From Arenibacter troitsensis (GTDB lineage: Bacteria > Bacteroidota > Bacteroidia > Flavobacteriales > Flavobacteriaceae): DNA of 64,000 nt. Location: positions 405,453 to 469,452 of the forward strand of contig NZ_FXAO01000004.1 in the NCBI RefSeq assembly GCF_900177645.1, in the 5' to 3' direction. The notes below the pieces were generated by a model, which did no database searches, was not told the DNA's origin, and saw only the letters and a list, made by a program, of their open reading frames with translations. Positions within the stretch are counted from its first letter, which is position 1; the number at the start of each line of letters is the position of its first letter. Below, piece by piece: positions 45,442 to 53,462 of this stretch. The position numbers were made by a program, and so were the translations under genes.

Positions 45442-46539
45442 ATGAAATTGGATTTCCCACAACGAAAAATAATCCATGTAGATATGGACGCGTTTTACGC
45501 CTCCGTAGAGCAAATGGACAACCCTGCTCTAAAGGGCAAGCCTTTGGCCGTTGGCGGGGCCGAAAAAAGGGGTGTGGTTTCCGCCGCCAGTTACGAAGCC
45601 AGAAAATTTGGCGTGCGTAGTGCAATGAGTGGTTATTTGGCCAAAAGAAACTGTCCCGGTTTAATATTTGTTCCCCCGCGTTTTGAACGTTACAAAGAGA
45701 TTTCCCTTAAAATTAGAAATATATTTTTCGATTATACAGATTTGGTGGAACCGCTTTCATTGGACGAGGCCTATTTGGACGTTACAACCAACAAAAAAGG
45801 AAATCCATCGGCCTCCCTTATAGCAGAAGAGATTAGACAGCGTATTTTTAACGAAGTGGGCCTCACAGCGTCGGCAGGAATATCCATTAACAAATTCCTG
45901 GCCAAGGTTGCGAGCGACTACAATAAGCCAAATGGTCAAAAAACCGTTAATCCAGAAGAGGTAATATCTTTTTTGGAAGACCTGGAAATTAGAAAATTCT
46001 ATGGGGTGGGGAAGGTAACTGCCGATAAAATGTATCACCTCGGTATTTTTACGGGAAAAGACCTTAAACAGAAATCCGTTGAATTTCTAAGGGAACATTT
46101 TGGCAAAAGCGGGGATTACTACTACCATGTGGTTAGAGGTATTCACAACAGCGAGGTAAAGCCCAATAGAATCCCAAAATCGGTAGGTGCCGAGCGTACT
46201 TTCAATGAAAATCTGAGCAGTGAGATCTTTATGCTCCAAAGATTGGAGAACATTGCCGCGGAACTGGAAAAACGCCTAAAAAAATCAAAGATATCAGGGA
46301 AAACGGTAACCTTGAAAATAAAATATAGCGATTTCAGCCTTCAGACGCGAAGTAAGACCCTACCCTATTATATTGCGGACAAATCCTTGATATTGGATAC
46401 TACCAAAGCGCTGCTTTACCAGGAAAAATTGGAAAATTCGGTTCGCCTTTTAGGAATATCCCTATCCAATCTAAATACGGAAAAAAATGAACCTTTGGAA
46501 CAAAAGGTACTTACCGTACAATTAAAATTCGACTTGTAA
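45442..46539 (+). CDS. dinB: DNA polymerase IV
   Basis: The 365-residue Y-family polymerase copies damaged DNA. It carries VDMDAFYASVEQ, SYEARKFGVRSAM, PLSLDEAYLDVT, GISINKFLAKVASDYNKP and the FYGVGKVTADKMYHLGI helix-hairpin-helix. The C-terminal little-finger domain ends in the QLKFDL tail typical of beta-clamp binding. It is monocistronic; no lexA-like box was searched for in detail. Confidence 0.96.
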   Translation: MKLDFPQRKIIHVDMDAFYASVEQMDNPALKGKPLAVGGAEKRGVVSAASYEARKFGVRSAMSGYLAKRNCPGLIFVPPRFERYKEISLKIRNIFFDYTDLVEPLSLDEAYLDVTTNKKGNPSASLIAEEIRQRIFNEVGLTASAGISINKFLAKVASDYNKPNGQKTVNPEEVISFLEDLEIRKFYGVGKVTADKMYHLGIFTGKDLKQKSVEFLREHFGKSGDYYYHVVRGIHNSEVKPNRIPKSVGAERTFNENLSSEIFMLQRLENIAAELEKRLKKSKISGKTVTLKIKYSDFSLQTRSKTLPYYIADKSLILDTTKALLYQEKLENSVRLLGISLSNLNTEKNEPLEQKVLTVQLKFDL

Positions 46540-46540
46540 T

Positions 46541-46580
46541 AAAAAAAAGACCTGTCCAGTTTAAACATCCAGACAGGCCC
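46541..46580 (-). terminator. terminator of the pyruvate kinase gene
   Basis: On the minus strand a GCCTGTC/GACAGGT stem with a 15-base loop precedes eight T residues. It also lies after dinB on the plus strand. Confidence 0.55.
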
Positions 46581-46606
46581 TTAATAATGTATTCGGGAAT
46601 CCGTTT

Positions 46607-48049
46607 CTAAAAATTACAGTTTTCTATCTGCGAAACACGTAAGGTATTCACCATTCCCTTATCTTTTATAGGCATAGCCGCCAAACTAATCAACATGTCC
46701 CCAACTTCCAAAAATCCTTTCTGGCATGCCATTTTATTGACATCCTCGATAGTTTCGTCCGTAGACACATATTTATCGTAATAAAAAGCCTTTACTCCCC
46801 ACAACAAGTTAAGCTGGGTAAGGATCCTTTTATTGGAGGTAAATACCAATATATGGGCCTTTGGTCTCCATGCAGATATTTGGAAAGCCGTATATCCACT
46901 ATTAGTCAAAGTAGAAATAGCCTTGGCCTTAATTTCGTTGGCCATATTGGCGGCATGGAAACAAATGGATTTGGTGATATATCTGTTGGTCCTAACCTGA
47001 GGTGGCTCATGTGGCACCTTAATGAGTTCTGAGTTCTCAACACTTTCCAGGATACTGGACATTTTTTGTATTACCTGCACAGGATAATTTCCAACGGAAG
47101 TTTCCCCTGAAAGCATTACTGCATCGGCACCATCCATTACCGAGTTGGCTACATCGTTCACTTCGGCACGGGTAGGTGTAAGGCTGGTAATCATGGTTTC
47201 CATCATCTGGGTGGCTATAATTACCGGTATCCTGGCCTTTTTGGCCCTTAGTACTAATTGCTTTTGGATAAGGGGTACTTCCTGTGCCGGAACCTCAACT
47301 CCCAAATCCCCTCTTGCAACCATCAATCCATCACAATATGCCACAATCTTATCAATGTTTTCTACCGCTTCAGGTTTTTCAATTTTTGCAATAATTGGAA
47401 TTTTATGCTCGGAATGTTCCTTTATAATATTCTGAAGATCTATTAGATCCTGACTAAATCTCACAAAGGAAAGGGCTATCCAATCCACGTCTTGCGATAT
47501 GGCAAAAATGGCATCCTTTATATCCTTTGCGGTCAATGCCGGTAAAGAGATATTGGTGTTTGGCAGGTTAACCCCTTTCTTGGATTTCAATGGCCCGCCT
47601 TGGATTACTTTTGCCCTAACTTCATCTTTGGAGTTCGTAGAAATTACCTCAAACATTAACTTTCCATCATCCAACAAGATACGCTCACCCGCTTTAACAT
47701 CTTTTGGAAAATTAGTGTAGTTCATATACACTTTTTCCGCATTTCCCTCGAAAGGCTTACCGGTAACAAAAGTGATTTCATCTCCTGGGGAAACCACTAC
47801 TTCACCGGCCATAACGCCTACCCTTAATTTTGGTCCTTGTAAATCGGCAAGTATAGAGGTGTAAGTACCCAATTCCTCATTCAAATCACGAATCATTTGT
47901 ATGCGCTCTGCTACGTCCTTATAGTCGGCATGGGAAAAGTTTATCCTAAAGACATCCACTCCAGCCTCAATCATGTCCTTAAGAACACTCTTCGTACTAG
48001 TAGCTGGTCCTAGGGTAGCTACTATTTTTGTCTTTTTATTTATTGGCAT
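46607..48049 (-). CDS. pyk: pyruvate kinase
   Basis: The 480-residue glycolytic enzyme makes pyruvate and ATP from phosphoenolpyruvate and ADP. The N-terminal KTKIVATLGPATSTKSVLKDMIEAGVDVFRINFSH, the active-site loop IPIIAKIEKPEAVENIDKIV, and MVARGDLGVEVP are conserved, as is the C-terminal allosteric domain. It follows the IPExxxVDY-family gene by four bases on the same strand, so the two are cotranscribed. Confidence 0.97.
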   Translation of the reverse strand: MPINKKTKIVATLGPATSTKSVLKDMIEAGVDVFRINFSHADYKDVAERIQMIRDLNEELGTYTSILADLQGPKLRVGVMAGEVVVSPGDEITFVTGKPFEGNAEKVYMNYTNFPKDVKAGERILLDDGKLMFEVISTNSKDEVRAKVIQGGPLKSKKGVNLPNTNISLPALTAKDIKDAIFAISQDVDWIALSFVRFSQDLIDLQNIIKEHSEHKIPIIAKIEKPEAVENIDKIVAYCDGLMVARGDLGVEVPAQEVPLIQKQLVLRAKKARIPVIIATQMMETMITSLTPTRAEVNDVANSVMDGADAVMLSGETSVGNYPVQVIQKMSSILESVENSELIKVPHEPPQVRTNRYITKSICFHAANMANEIKAKAISTLTNSGYTAFQISAWRPKAHILVFTSNKRILTQLNLLWGVKAFYYDKYVSTDETIEDVNKMACQKGFLEVGDMLISLAAMPIKDKGMVNTLRVSQIENCNF

Positions 48050-48053
48050 TATT

Positions 48054-48518
48054 TTAAAAAATTAAATTATTTTTAGATTTTAGTTTAGTTGCATCCACCA
48101 AATAGGCCGTTATGACTTTTGGTATTGTTAGTACGGACTTCAAAATATTATCTTCCACGTCCAATTCGTCGTGTTCAATCTTTAAAAAATAATCGACATC
48201 CCTATATTCAGGAACCAAATGATATTTTGTAAAAGTTGGCTGATCCTGAAACAGATTTCCTATACCCAACACCTCTTCTCTTACATCATTGTTGCTTACA
48301 AATGTGTAATAACGATCATTTACTTCATCTCTCCAATCAAAAATTGGGAACGAGCCTCCTTGCGACAAATCCAAATCGTTCACGGACCTCTTTAACTTGG
48401 TTTTAAGGCAAGAATTAAGTGCATATACCAGCATAAAATCTTCTATACTGCTGTGCAAAGCGATTAAAGTGAAAGTTTCTTCATAAAAATCTTCCGAAAT
48501 TTTGTGTATCGCTGCCAT
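48054..48518 (-). CDS. IPExxxVDY family protein
   Basis: The 154-residue protein contains LVPEYRDVDYFLKI, matching the IPExxxVDY signature (here VPExxDVDY) of a Bacteroidota-specific family with no known function. The rest is a mixed alpha/beta fold starting at KISEDFYEETFTLIALHSSIEDFMLVYALNS. It sits directly upstream of pyk on the same strand. That arrangement hints at a metabolic or regulatory link, but nothing in the sequence proves it. Confidence 0.88.
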   Translation of the reverse strand: MAAIHKISEDFYEETFTLIALHSSIEDFMLVYALNSCLKTKLKRSVNDLDLSQGGSFPIFDWRDEVNDRYYTFVSNNDVREEVLGIGNLFQDQPTFTKYHLVPEYRDVDYFLKIEHDELDVEDNILKSVLTIPKVITAYLVDATKLKSKNNLIF

Positions 48519-48692
48519 ACTTTCCGTGAAAGGCGTAAATATAGGATTAATAACGAAACTAGCCTATCCATTCCAAGTATAAAACGTTGTTCAGACTACG
48601 AAAACGTTGGAGTTTAATAAAATTTTCAACCCCTATGTCCATTGTAGGGATTTCTATCCAAATTTTGGAGATAGCCCTTTAATTTAAGGATA

Positions 48693-49436
48693 TCACTCAT
48701 TGGATTTATCCATCTTGTCCTGTAACGCAAAATACGCCCTTTTGGAAGCCCGTTCCTCGGCCTTCTTTTTTGAAGTTGCCCTAGCTTTGGCCACAATTTT
48801 GCCTGCGATGGACAATTTCACAGCAAAGTGCTTAACAACATCATTACCCGTATCCTCGTAGATATCGTAATTAAAAGATTTTTTTTGCTTTTGGCACCAT
48901 TCTATCACCAAGCTTTTATAGCTTATGACCTTACCCTCCAGTTGTTCGATATCTACATAGGGATCTATTATCCTTTTGCTGATGAACTTTTCGCAAAATT
49001 TATATCCCCTATCCAAATAAATAGCTCCAACCAAGGCTTCAAAAACATTTCCGTGTATATTGTCGCCAAAACGTGATTTAGGAATTCTACTCTCCACAAA
49101 ATCGATGAGTTTTAGATCCTTCCCCAACTCATTCAGGTGCTCCCTACTTACGATTTTGGATCTCATTTTGGTGAGATATCCTTCGTCCCCATCCGGAACC
49201 TTACTGTATAAGTGCTTGGAAATTATGGTTCCCAGCATGGCATCCCCAAGAAACTCCAAGCGCTCATAATTCATAGGAAAACCGGCCTTATCCTTTTTGT
49301 TGGCAGAGCGATGAACGAACGCTTTTTGATAAATTTCCAGGTTTTTCGGCTTAAAACCCAAAATTTTTTTCATTCCCAAAAAAAAATCCCCATCCTTTTT
49401 TGAATGGGAATTAAATAAATTGGAAAAAGCGTTCAT
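48693..49436 (-). CDS. rnc: ribonuclease III
   Basis: The 247-residue double-stranded RNA endonuclease processes rRNA and some mRNAs. It has the signature NYERLEFLGDAMLGTIISKHLY, a second acidic cluster GNVFEALVGAIYLDRGY, and a C-terminal dsRNA-binding domain (ISYKSLVIEWCQKQKKSFNYDIYEDTG...AKARATSKKKAEERASKRAYFAL). It is nine bases after fabF, completing acpP-fabF-rnc, a common order in Bacteroidota. Confidence 0.96.
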   Translation of the reverse strand: MNAFSNLFNSHSKKDGDFFLGMKKILGFKPKNLEIYQKAFVHRSANKKDKAGFPMNYERLEFLGDAMLGTIISKHLYSKVPDGDEGYLTKMRSKIVSREHLNELGKDLKLIDFVESRIPKSRFGDNIHGNVFEALVGAIYLDRGYKFCEKFISKRIIDPYVDIEQLEGKVISYKSLVIEWCQKQKKSFNYDIYEDTGNDVVKHFAVKLSIAGKIVAKARATSKKKAEERASKRAYFALQDKMDKSNE

Positions 49437-49444
49437 ATGATGAC

Positions 49445-50695
49445 TTAGCTAATTTTTTTAAATATTACACATGCATTATGTCCCCCAAATCCGAAAGTAT
49501 TGCTCAGGGCAACATTTACCTCTCTTTTTTGAGCCTTATTCAGGGTAAGGTTTAATTTGGGATCAATATTCTCGTCTACCGTTGTATGGTTTATGGTAGG
49601 GGGTACCAATCCATGCTCCATGGCCAATATGGAAGCTATAGCCTCAATAGCACCGGCAGCACCTAAAAGATGCCCTGTCATGGATTTTGTGGAGTTTATG
49701 TTTATTTGATGCGCATGCTCTCCGAAAACCTTGGTTATCGCTTTTAATTCGGCAACATCACCTAAGGGTGTTGAAGTACCATGTGTATTAATGGCATCCA
49801 CATCTTCAGGTTTTAATCCGGCGTCCTTTAAACAATTCTCCATTACCCTAACCACACCAATTCCGTCAGGATGTGGGGCCGTCATGTGGTAAGCATCACT
49901 GGATAAACCTCCTCCTGCCACCTCGGCATATATTTTTGCCCCCCTGGCTTTGGCATGCTCATATTCTTCAAGGATTAGCGCTCCAGCTCCTTCTCCCAAA
50001 ACAAATCCGTCCCGAGTGGCATCGAATGGCCTAGAAGCTGTTTCTGGACTGTCATTACGTGTGGAAAGCGCATGCATTGCCCCAAATCCTCCCATACCGG
50101 CAATGGTAACTGCTGCTTCGCTACCACCAGTCACTACAACATCACAATATCCCAAACGAATAGTGTTCAACGCATCGATAATAGCATTGGCAGAAGATGC
50201 ACACGCGGATACAGTTGTATAATTGGGACCCATAAAACCATGCTTTATAGAGATATTACCAGGAGCAATATCAGCAATCATTTTTGGGATAAAGAATGGG
50301 TTAAACCTTGGTGTTCCGTCTCCAGCGGCAAAATTTAAAACTTCGTTCTGAAACGTTTCCAATCCTCCTATACCAGCTCCCCAGATTACTCCGGTTCGAA
50401 ATTTATCTATCTTATCAAGATCCAATCCTGAGTCTTTTATGGCTTCATCTGAAGAAATGAGGGCATATTGGGCAAACCTATCCAATTTACGCGCCTCTTT
50501 TCTATCAAAATAATCTTCGGCATTATAGTTCTTTAATTCGCATGCAAATTTTACTTTAAACTTCTCTGTATCATAATAAGTAATGGGAGCCGAACCACTT
50601 TTTCCGTTCTTCAGGCCTTCCCAATACTCTTCAATATTATTGCCAATAGGTGTCAAAGCACCTAGACCAGTAACCACAACTCGCTTTAATTGCAT
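49445..50695 (-). CDS. fabF: beta-ketoacyl-ACP synthase II
   Basis: The 416-residue condensing enzyme elongates fatty acids on acyl carrier protein. The catalytic Cys165 lies in TVSACASSANAI, with the two His in NTHGTSTPLGD and NSTKSMTGHLLGAAGA. It follows acpP and precedes rnc. A perfect hairpin before this gene probably reduces readthrough from acpP, so acpP is made in excess. Confidence 0.97.
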   Translation of the reverse strand: MQLKRVVVTGLGALTPIGNNIEEYWEGLKNGKSGSAPITYYDTEKFKVKFACELKNYNAEDYFDRKEARKLDRFAQYALISSDEAIKDSGLDLDKIDKFRTGVIWGAGIGGLETFQNEVLNFAAGDGTPRFNPFFIPKMIADIAPGNISIKHGFMGPNYTTVSACASSANAIIDALNTIRLGYCDVVVTGGSEAAVTIAGMGGFGAMHALSTRNDSPETASRPFDATRDGFVLGEGAGALILEEYEHAKARGAKIYAEVAGGGLSSDAYHMTAPHPDGIGVVRVMENCLKDAGLKPEDVDAINTHGTSTPLGDVAELKAITKVFGEHAHQININSTKSMTGHLLGAAGAIEAIASILAMEHGLVPPTINHTTVDENIDPKLNLTLNKAQKREVNVALSNTFGFGGHNACVIFKKIS

Positions 50696-50732
50696 TGAAC
50701 TAAATTTTTGTTTAACTTATTAAGTTAGGTGT

Positions 50733-50781
50733 AAATTAAAAAAAATTATCCATGCAGCGTCTTTACCACATGGATAATTTT
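50733..50781 (-). terminator. attenuating hairpin between acpP and fabF
   Basis: AAAATTATCCATG (50742-50754) and CATGGATAATTTT (50769-50781) are perfectly complementary, and on the minus strand they are followed by a T run. This is a terminator inside an operon, so partial readthrough is expected. Confidence 0.75.
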
Positions 50782-50806
50782 GAAACTTGTTCAAGAAATC
50801 ATAAAA

Positions 50807-51040
50807 TTACTTGGCTTCTTCTATATAACTTATAGCTTGACCAACTGTAGCAATGTTTTCTGCTTGATCGTCCGGAATTTGAATATCAAATTCTTTTTCG
50901 AACTCCATTATCAACTCAACAGTATCCAATGAATCTGCCCCTAAGTCGTTGGTAAAGCTAGCTTCGGTTACAACTTCGTTCTCATCAACACCTAATTTAT
51001 CTACGATGATAGCTTTTACTCTTGATGCAATGTCTGACAT
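50807..51040 (-). CDS. acpP: acyl carrier protein
   Basis: The 77-residue acidic protein carries fatty-acyl chains on phosphopantetheine attached to Ser37 in [12 protein letters not shown]. It is the first gene of acpP-fabF-rnc and has a likely -7 element 34 bases upstream. Confidence 0.98.
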   Translation of the reverse strand: MSDIASRVKAIIVDKLGVDENEVVTEASFTNDLGADSLDTVELIMEFEKEFDIQIPDDQAENIATVGQAISYIEEAK

Positions 51041-51073
51041 AATAATATCGGTTTTAAAAATTTAAATTGATGG

Positions 51074-51081
51074 CAAAAATA
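51074..51081 (-). promoter_or_regulatory. -7 promoter element for acpP
   Basis: On the minus strand this reads TATTTTTG, matching TAnnTTTG, 33 bases before the acpP ATG. No clear -33 element was seen. Confidence 0.4.
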
Positions 51082-51199
51082 AAAAACTTTGGTTTAATAA
51101 CACTATTTGTCGTTAAAATGTGATGTAATTTAATAAAATTAAACACAAGAGTGCTATTTTAGCCCAAAATTATTTTCCGTCTTAACCCCAAAACAATAC

Positions 51200-51769
51200 A
51201 TGAAAAGGATTGTCCTATTTGCTTCCGGCTCCGGTTCCAACGTTGAAAACATAGCACAATATTTTCACGATAATCCCGAGGTTTCCATTAGCTGTGTACT
51301 ATCCAACAAAAAGGACGCCCAAGTTTTTGAAAGATGTAACCGATTAAATTTGAATGCCATATACTTTAACAGGCATTCGTTTTATGGCTCGGACTGCGTT
51401 TTAAACATAATTAAGGCCCTTGATCCGGACCTCATCGTTTTGGCAGGATTTCTCTGGAAAATTCCAGACAACCTCATCGCCAGCTACCCCGATAGAATTA
51501 TAAACATCCATCCGGCATTGCTCCCAAAATACGGCGGCAAGGGAATGTACGGTATGTACGTTCACGAAGCGGTTAAAAGCAATAATGAGACGGAAACGGG
51601 GATAACCATCCACTATGTAAACGAAAATTATGACGAAGGCGCCATCATTAAGCAGGCAAAGGTTGCTTTAAGCCCTACGGATACTCCGGATATGATTGCA
51701 GAAAAGGTCCATCGCTTGGAATATGAACATTTCCCCAAGGTGATTGGGCAGGTTTTAATGGGGACATAA
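51200..51769 (+). CDS. purN: phosphoribosylglycinamide formyltransferase
   Basis: The 189-residue enzyme adds a formyl group in purine synthesis using 10-formyltetrahydrofolate. It has the N-terminal ASGSGSNVENI loop, the catalytic INIHPALLPKYGGKGMYGMYVHEAV with Asn, His, and DEGAIIKQA near the C terminus. The stop overlaps the next start by one base, so rnhA is translationally coupled to it. A PurF-type enzyme lies two genes downstream. Confidence 0.96.
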   Translation: MKRIVLFASGSGSNVENIAQYFHDNPEVSISCVLSNKKDAQVFERCNRLNLNAIYFNRHSFYGSDCVLNIIKALDPDLIVLAGFLWKIPDNLIASYPDRIINIHPALLPKYGGKGMYGMYVHEAVKSNNETETGITIHYVNENYDEGAIIKQAKVALSPTDTPDMIAEKVHRLEYEHFPKVIGQVLMGT

Positions 51770-52404
51770 TGGCCAAAAAAGAAAAATTCTATACCGTTTG
51801 GAAGGGAAGTCGACCAGGAATATACACCAGCTGGAAAGACTGTAAAGCGGCTATCACCAACTACAAGGGGGCACAATACAAATCCTTCCCCACCTTTGAG
51901 GCCGCAAAAAAGGCATACAGCGGCAATTATGATGATTATAAAGGCAAAAAAATTACTTCCGCTGCACTGAGCAAGGAGCAAATTAGTAAAATAGGCAAGC
52001 CCAATTACAATTCCATTTCGGTAGATGCCGCTTCTAGTGGTAATCCAGGTATCATGGAATACAGGGGAGTAGATACCAAAACCAAAAAAGAGCTATTTAA
52101 ACAGGGGCCATTTAAGCAAGGTACCAATAATATTGGCGAGTTTTTGGCCCTGGTACATGGATTGGCCTATTTGAAACAACAGAATAGCGACCGAATAATA
52201 TACACGGATTCCAAAACGGCCATGAGTTGGGTCCGAAAAAAAAGCTGTAACTCCAAATTGCCCGAAACCCCTGAAAACAAAGTAGTTTTCGATTTGGTAA
52301 GGCGCGCCATTACGTGGCTTGAAAAAAACACCTACACCACAACCATAGTGAAATGGGAAACCAAGGCCTGGGGTGAAATACCTGCAGATTTTGGCAGAAA
52401 ATAG
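51769..52404 (+). CDS. rnhA: ribonuclease HI with N-terminal viroplasmin domain
   Basis: The 211-residue enzyme removes RNA from RNA-DNA hybrids. The first 45 residues (YTVWKGSRPGIYTSWKDCKAAITNYKGAQYKSF) form a viroplasmin/caulimovirus-like RNA-binding domain, as in eukaryotic and many Bacteroidota RNase H1. The catalytic domain begins ISVDAASSGNPGIMEYRGV, with Glu in NNIGEFLALVHGL and Asp in IIYTDSKTAMSW. It overlaps purN by one base. Confidence 0.92.
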   Translation: MAKKEKFYTVWKGSRPGIYTSWKDCKAAITNYKGAQYKSFPTFEAAKKAYSGNYDDYKGKKITSAALSKEQISKIGKPNYNSISVDAASSGNPGIMEYRGVDTKTKKELFKQGPFKQGTNNIGEFLALVHGLAYLKQQNSDRIIYTDSKTAMSWVRKKSCNSKLPETPENKVVFDLVRRAITWLEKNTYTTTIVKWETKAWGEIPADFGRK

Positions 52405-52464
52405 GGATATCATCATTTTTTAAAATTTGATTTCCATTGCTGTGGAATTCGCAGTTCAAAAACC

Positions 52465-52472
52465 TATCTTTG
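52465..52472 (+). promoter_or_regulatory. -7 promoter element for the PfkB kinase gene
   Basis: TATCTTTG matches TAnnTTTG and lies 19 bases before the ATG at 52492. Confidence 0.5.
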
Positions 52473-52491
52473 CAGCAAATTTCGAAATTTA

Positions 52492-53418
52492 ATGGGCAAA
52501 CTTTTAATAGTAGGAACTGTTGCATTTGACGCTATAGAAACCCCTTTCGGCAAAACTGATAAAATTTTGGGAGGGGCTGCCACCTTTATTGGATTGGCAG
52601 CTTCACAGTTCAAAGTTAAATCTGCCATTGTTTCTGTTGTGGGCGAAGATTTCCCACAGGATTATTTGAATCTTTTGACCGAAAAAAATATTGATATTTC
52701 CGGCTTACAGGTTATTAAGGGGGGCAAAACCTTCTTTTGGAGCGGAAAATATCACAACGATCTTAATTCCAGGGACACCTTATCTACCGAATTGAACGTA
52801 CTTGCCGACTTTACACCAGTAGTTCCAAACAATTTTAAGGACGCAGAGGTACTAATGTTGGGAAATTTACATCCGGACACGCAACTGAGTGTAATTAATC
52901 AAATGGAAGAACGACCAAAACTAATAGTATTGGATACCATGAACTTTTGGATGGACCATGCGCTTGAAGCGTTGAAGGAAGTTATTAAACACATAGATGT
53001 GATCACCATTAATGATGAAGAGGCCAGGCAATTAACCGGAGAACACTCCTTGGTAAGGGCCGCTGAAAAAATACATGTAATGGGCCCTAAATTTGTGGTC
53101 ATAAAAAAAGGGGAGCACGGAGCCCTATTGTTTCACAAATCCAAGGTATTTTTTGCACCGGCGCTGCCCTTGGAAGAGGTATTTGATCCAACGGGCGCAG
53201 GAGATACCTTTGCAGGTGGCTTTACCGGATATTTGGCGGAATCGGAAAACATAAGTTTCAACAACCTAAAGAGTGCGGTGATACACGGTTCCAATTTAGC
53301 ATCATTCTGTGTGGAGCGTTTTGGCACCGAAAGAATGGAAAAATTAGAAAAGAAAGAGGTCAACAACAGGTTGCTCCAGTTTAAGGAGCTTACCCAATTT
53401 GATATTGAATTACAATAA
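52492..53418 (+). CDS. PfkB-family sugar or nucleoside kinase
   Basis: The 308-residue kinase starts MGKLLIVGTVAFDAIETPFGKTDKILGGAATFIGLAAS and ends with the ATP site DPTGAGDTFAGGF (catalytic Asp238). Its short N-terminal segment with FDAIETPFGKTDKILGG resembles the PfkB group annotated as sugar or adenosine kinases. It sits between purine genes, so a nucleoside substrate is plausible but unproven. It has its own promoter and a clean terminator. Confidence 0.88.
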   Translation: MGKLLIVGTVAFDAIETPFGKTDKILGGAATFIGLAASQFKVKSAIVSVVGEDFPQDYLNLLTEKNIDISGLQVIKGGKTFFWSGKYHNDLNSRDTLSTELNVLADFTPVVPNNFKDAEVLMLGNLHPDTQLSVINQMEERPKLIVLDTMNFWMDHALEALKEVIKHIDVITINDEEARQLTGEHSLVRAAEKIHVMGPKFVVIKKGEHGALLFHKSKVFFAPALPLEEVFDPTGAGDTFAGGFTGYLAESENISFNNLKSAVIHGSNLASFCVERFGTERMEKLEKKEVNNRLLQFKELTQFDIELQ

Positions 53419-53423
53419 ATATG

Positions 53424-53448
53424 TGCCCTAATTTTACAGGGCATTTTT
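53424..53448 (+). terminator. rho-independent terminator after the PfkB kinase gene
   Basis: TGCCCT (53424-53429) pairs with AGGGCA (53438-53443) around an eight-base loop, followed by five T. Confidence 0.8.
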
Positions 53449-53462
53449 AATTTAAAGTTACC

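Noticed and set aside
45350-45625. Minus-strand frame over the start of dinB
   Set aside because: It is antisense to conserved dinB residues and has no recognisable domain.
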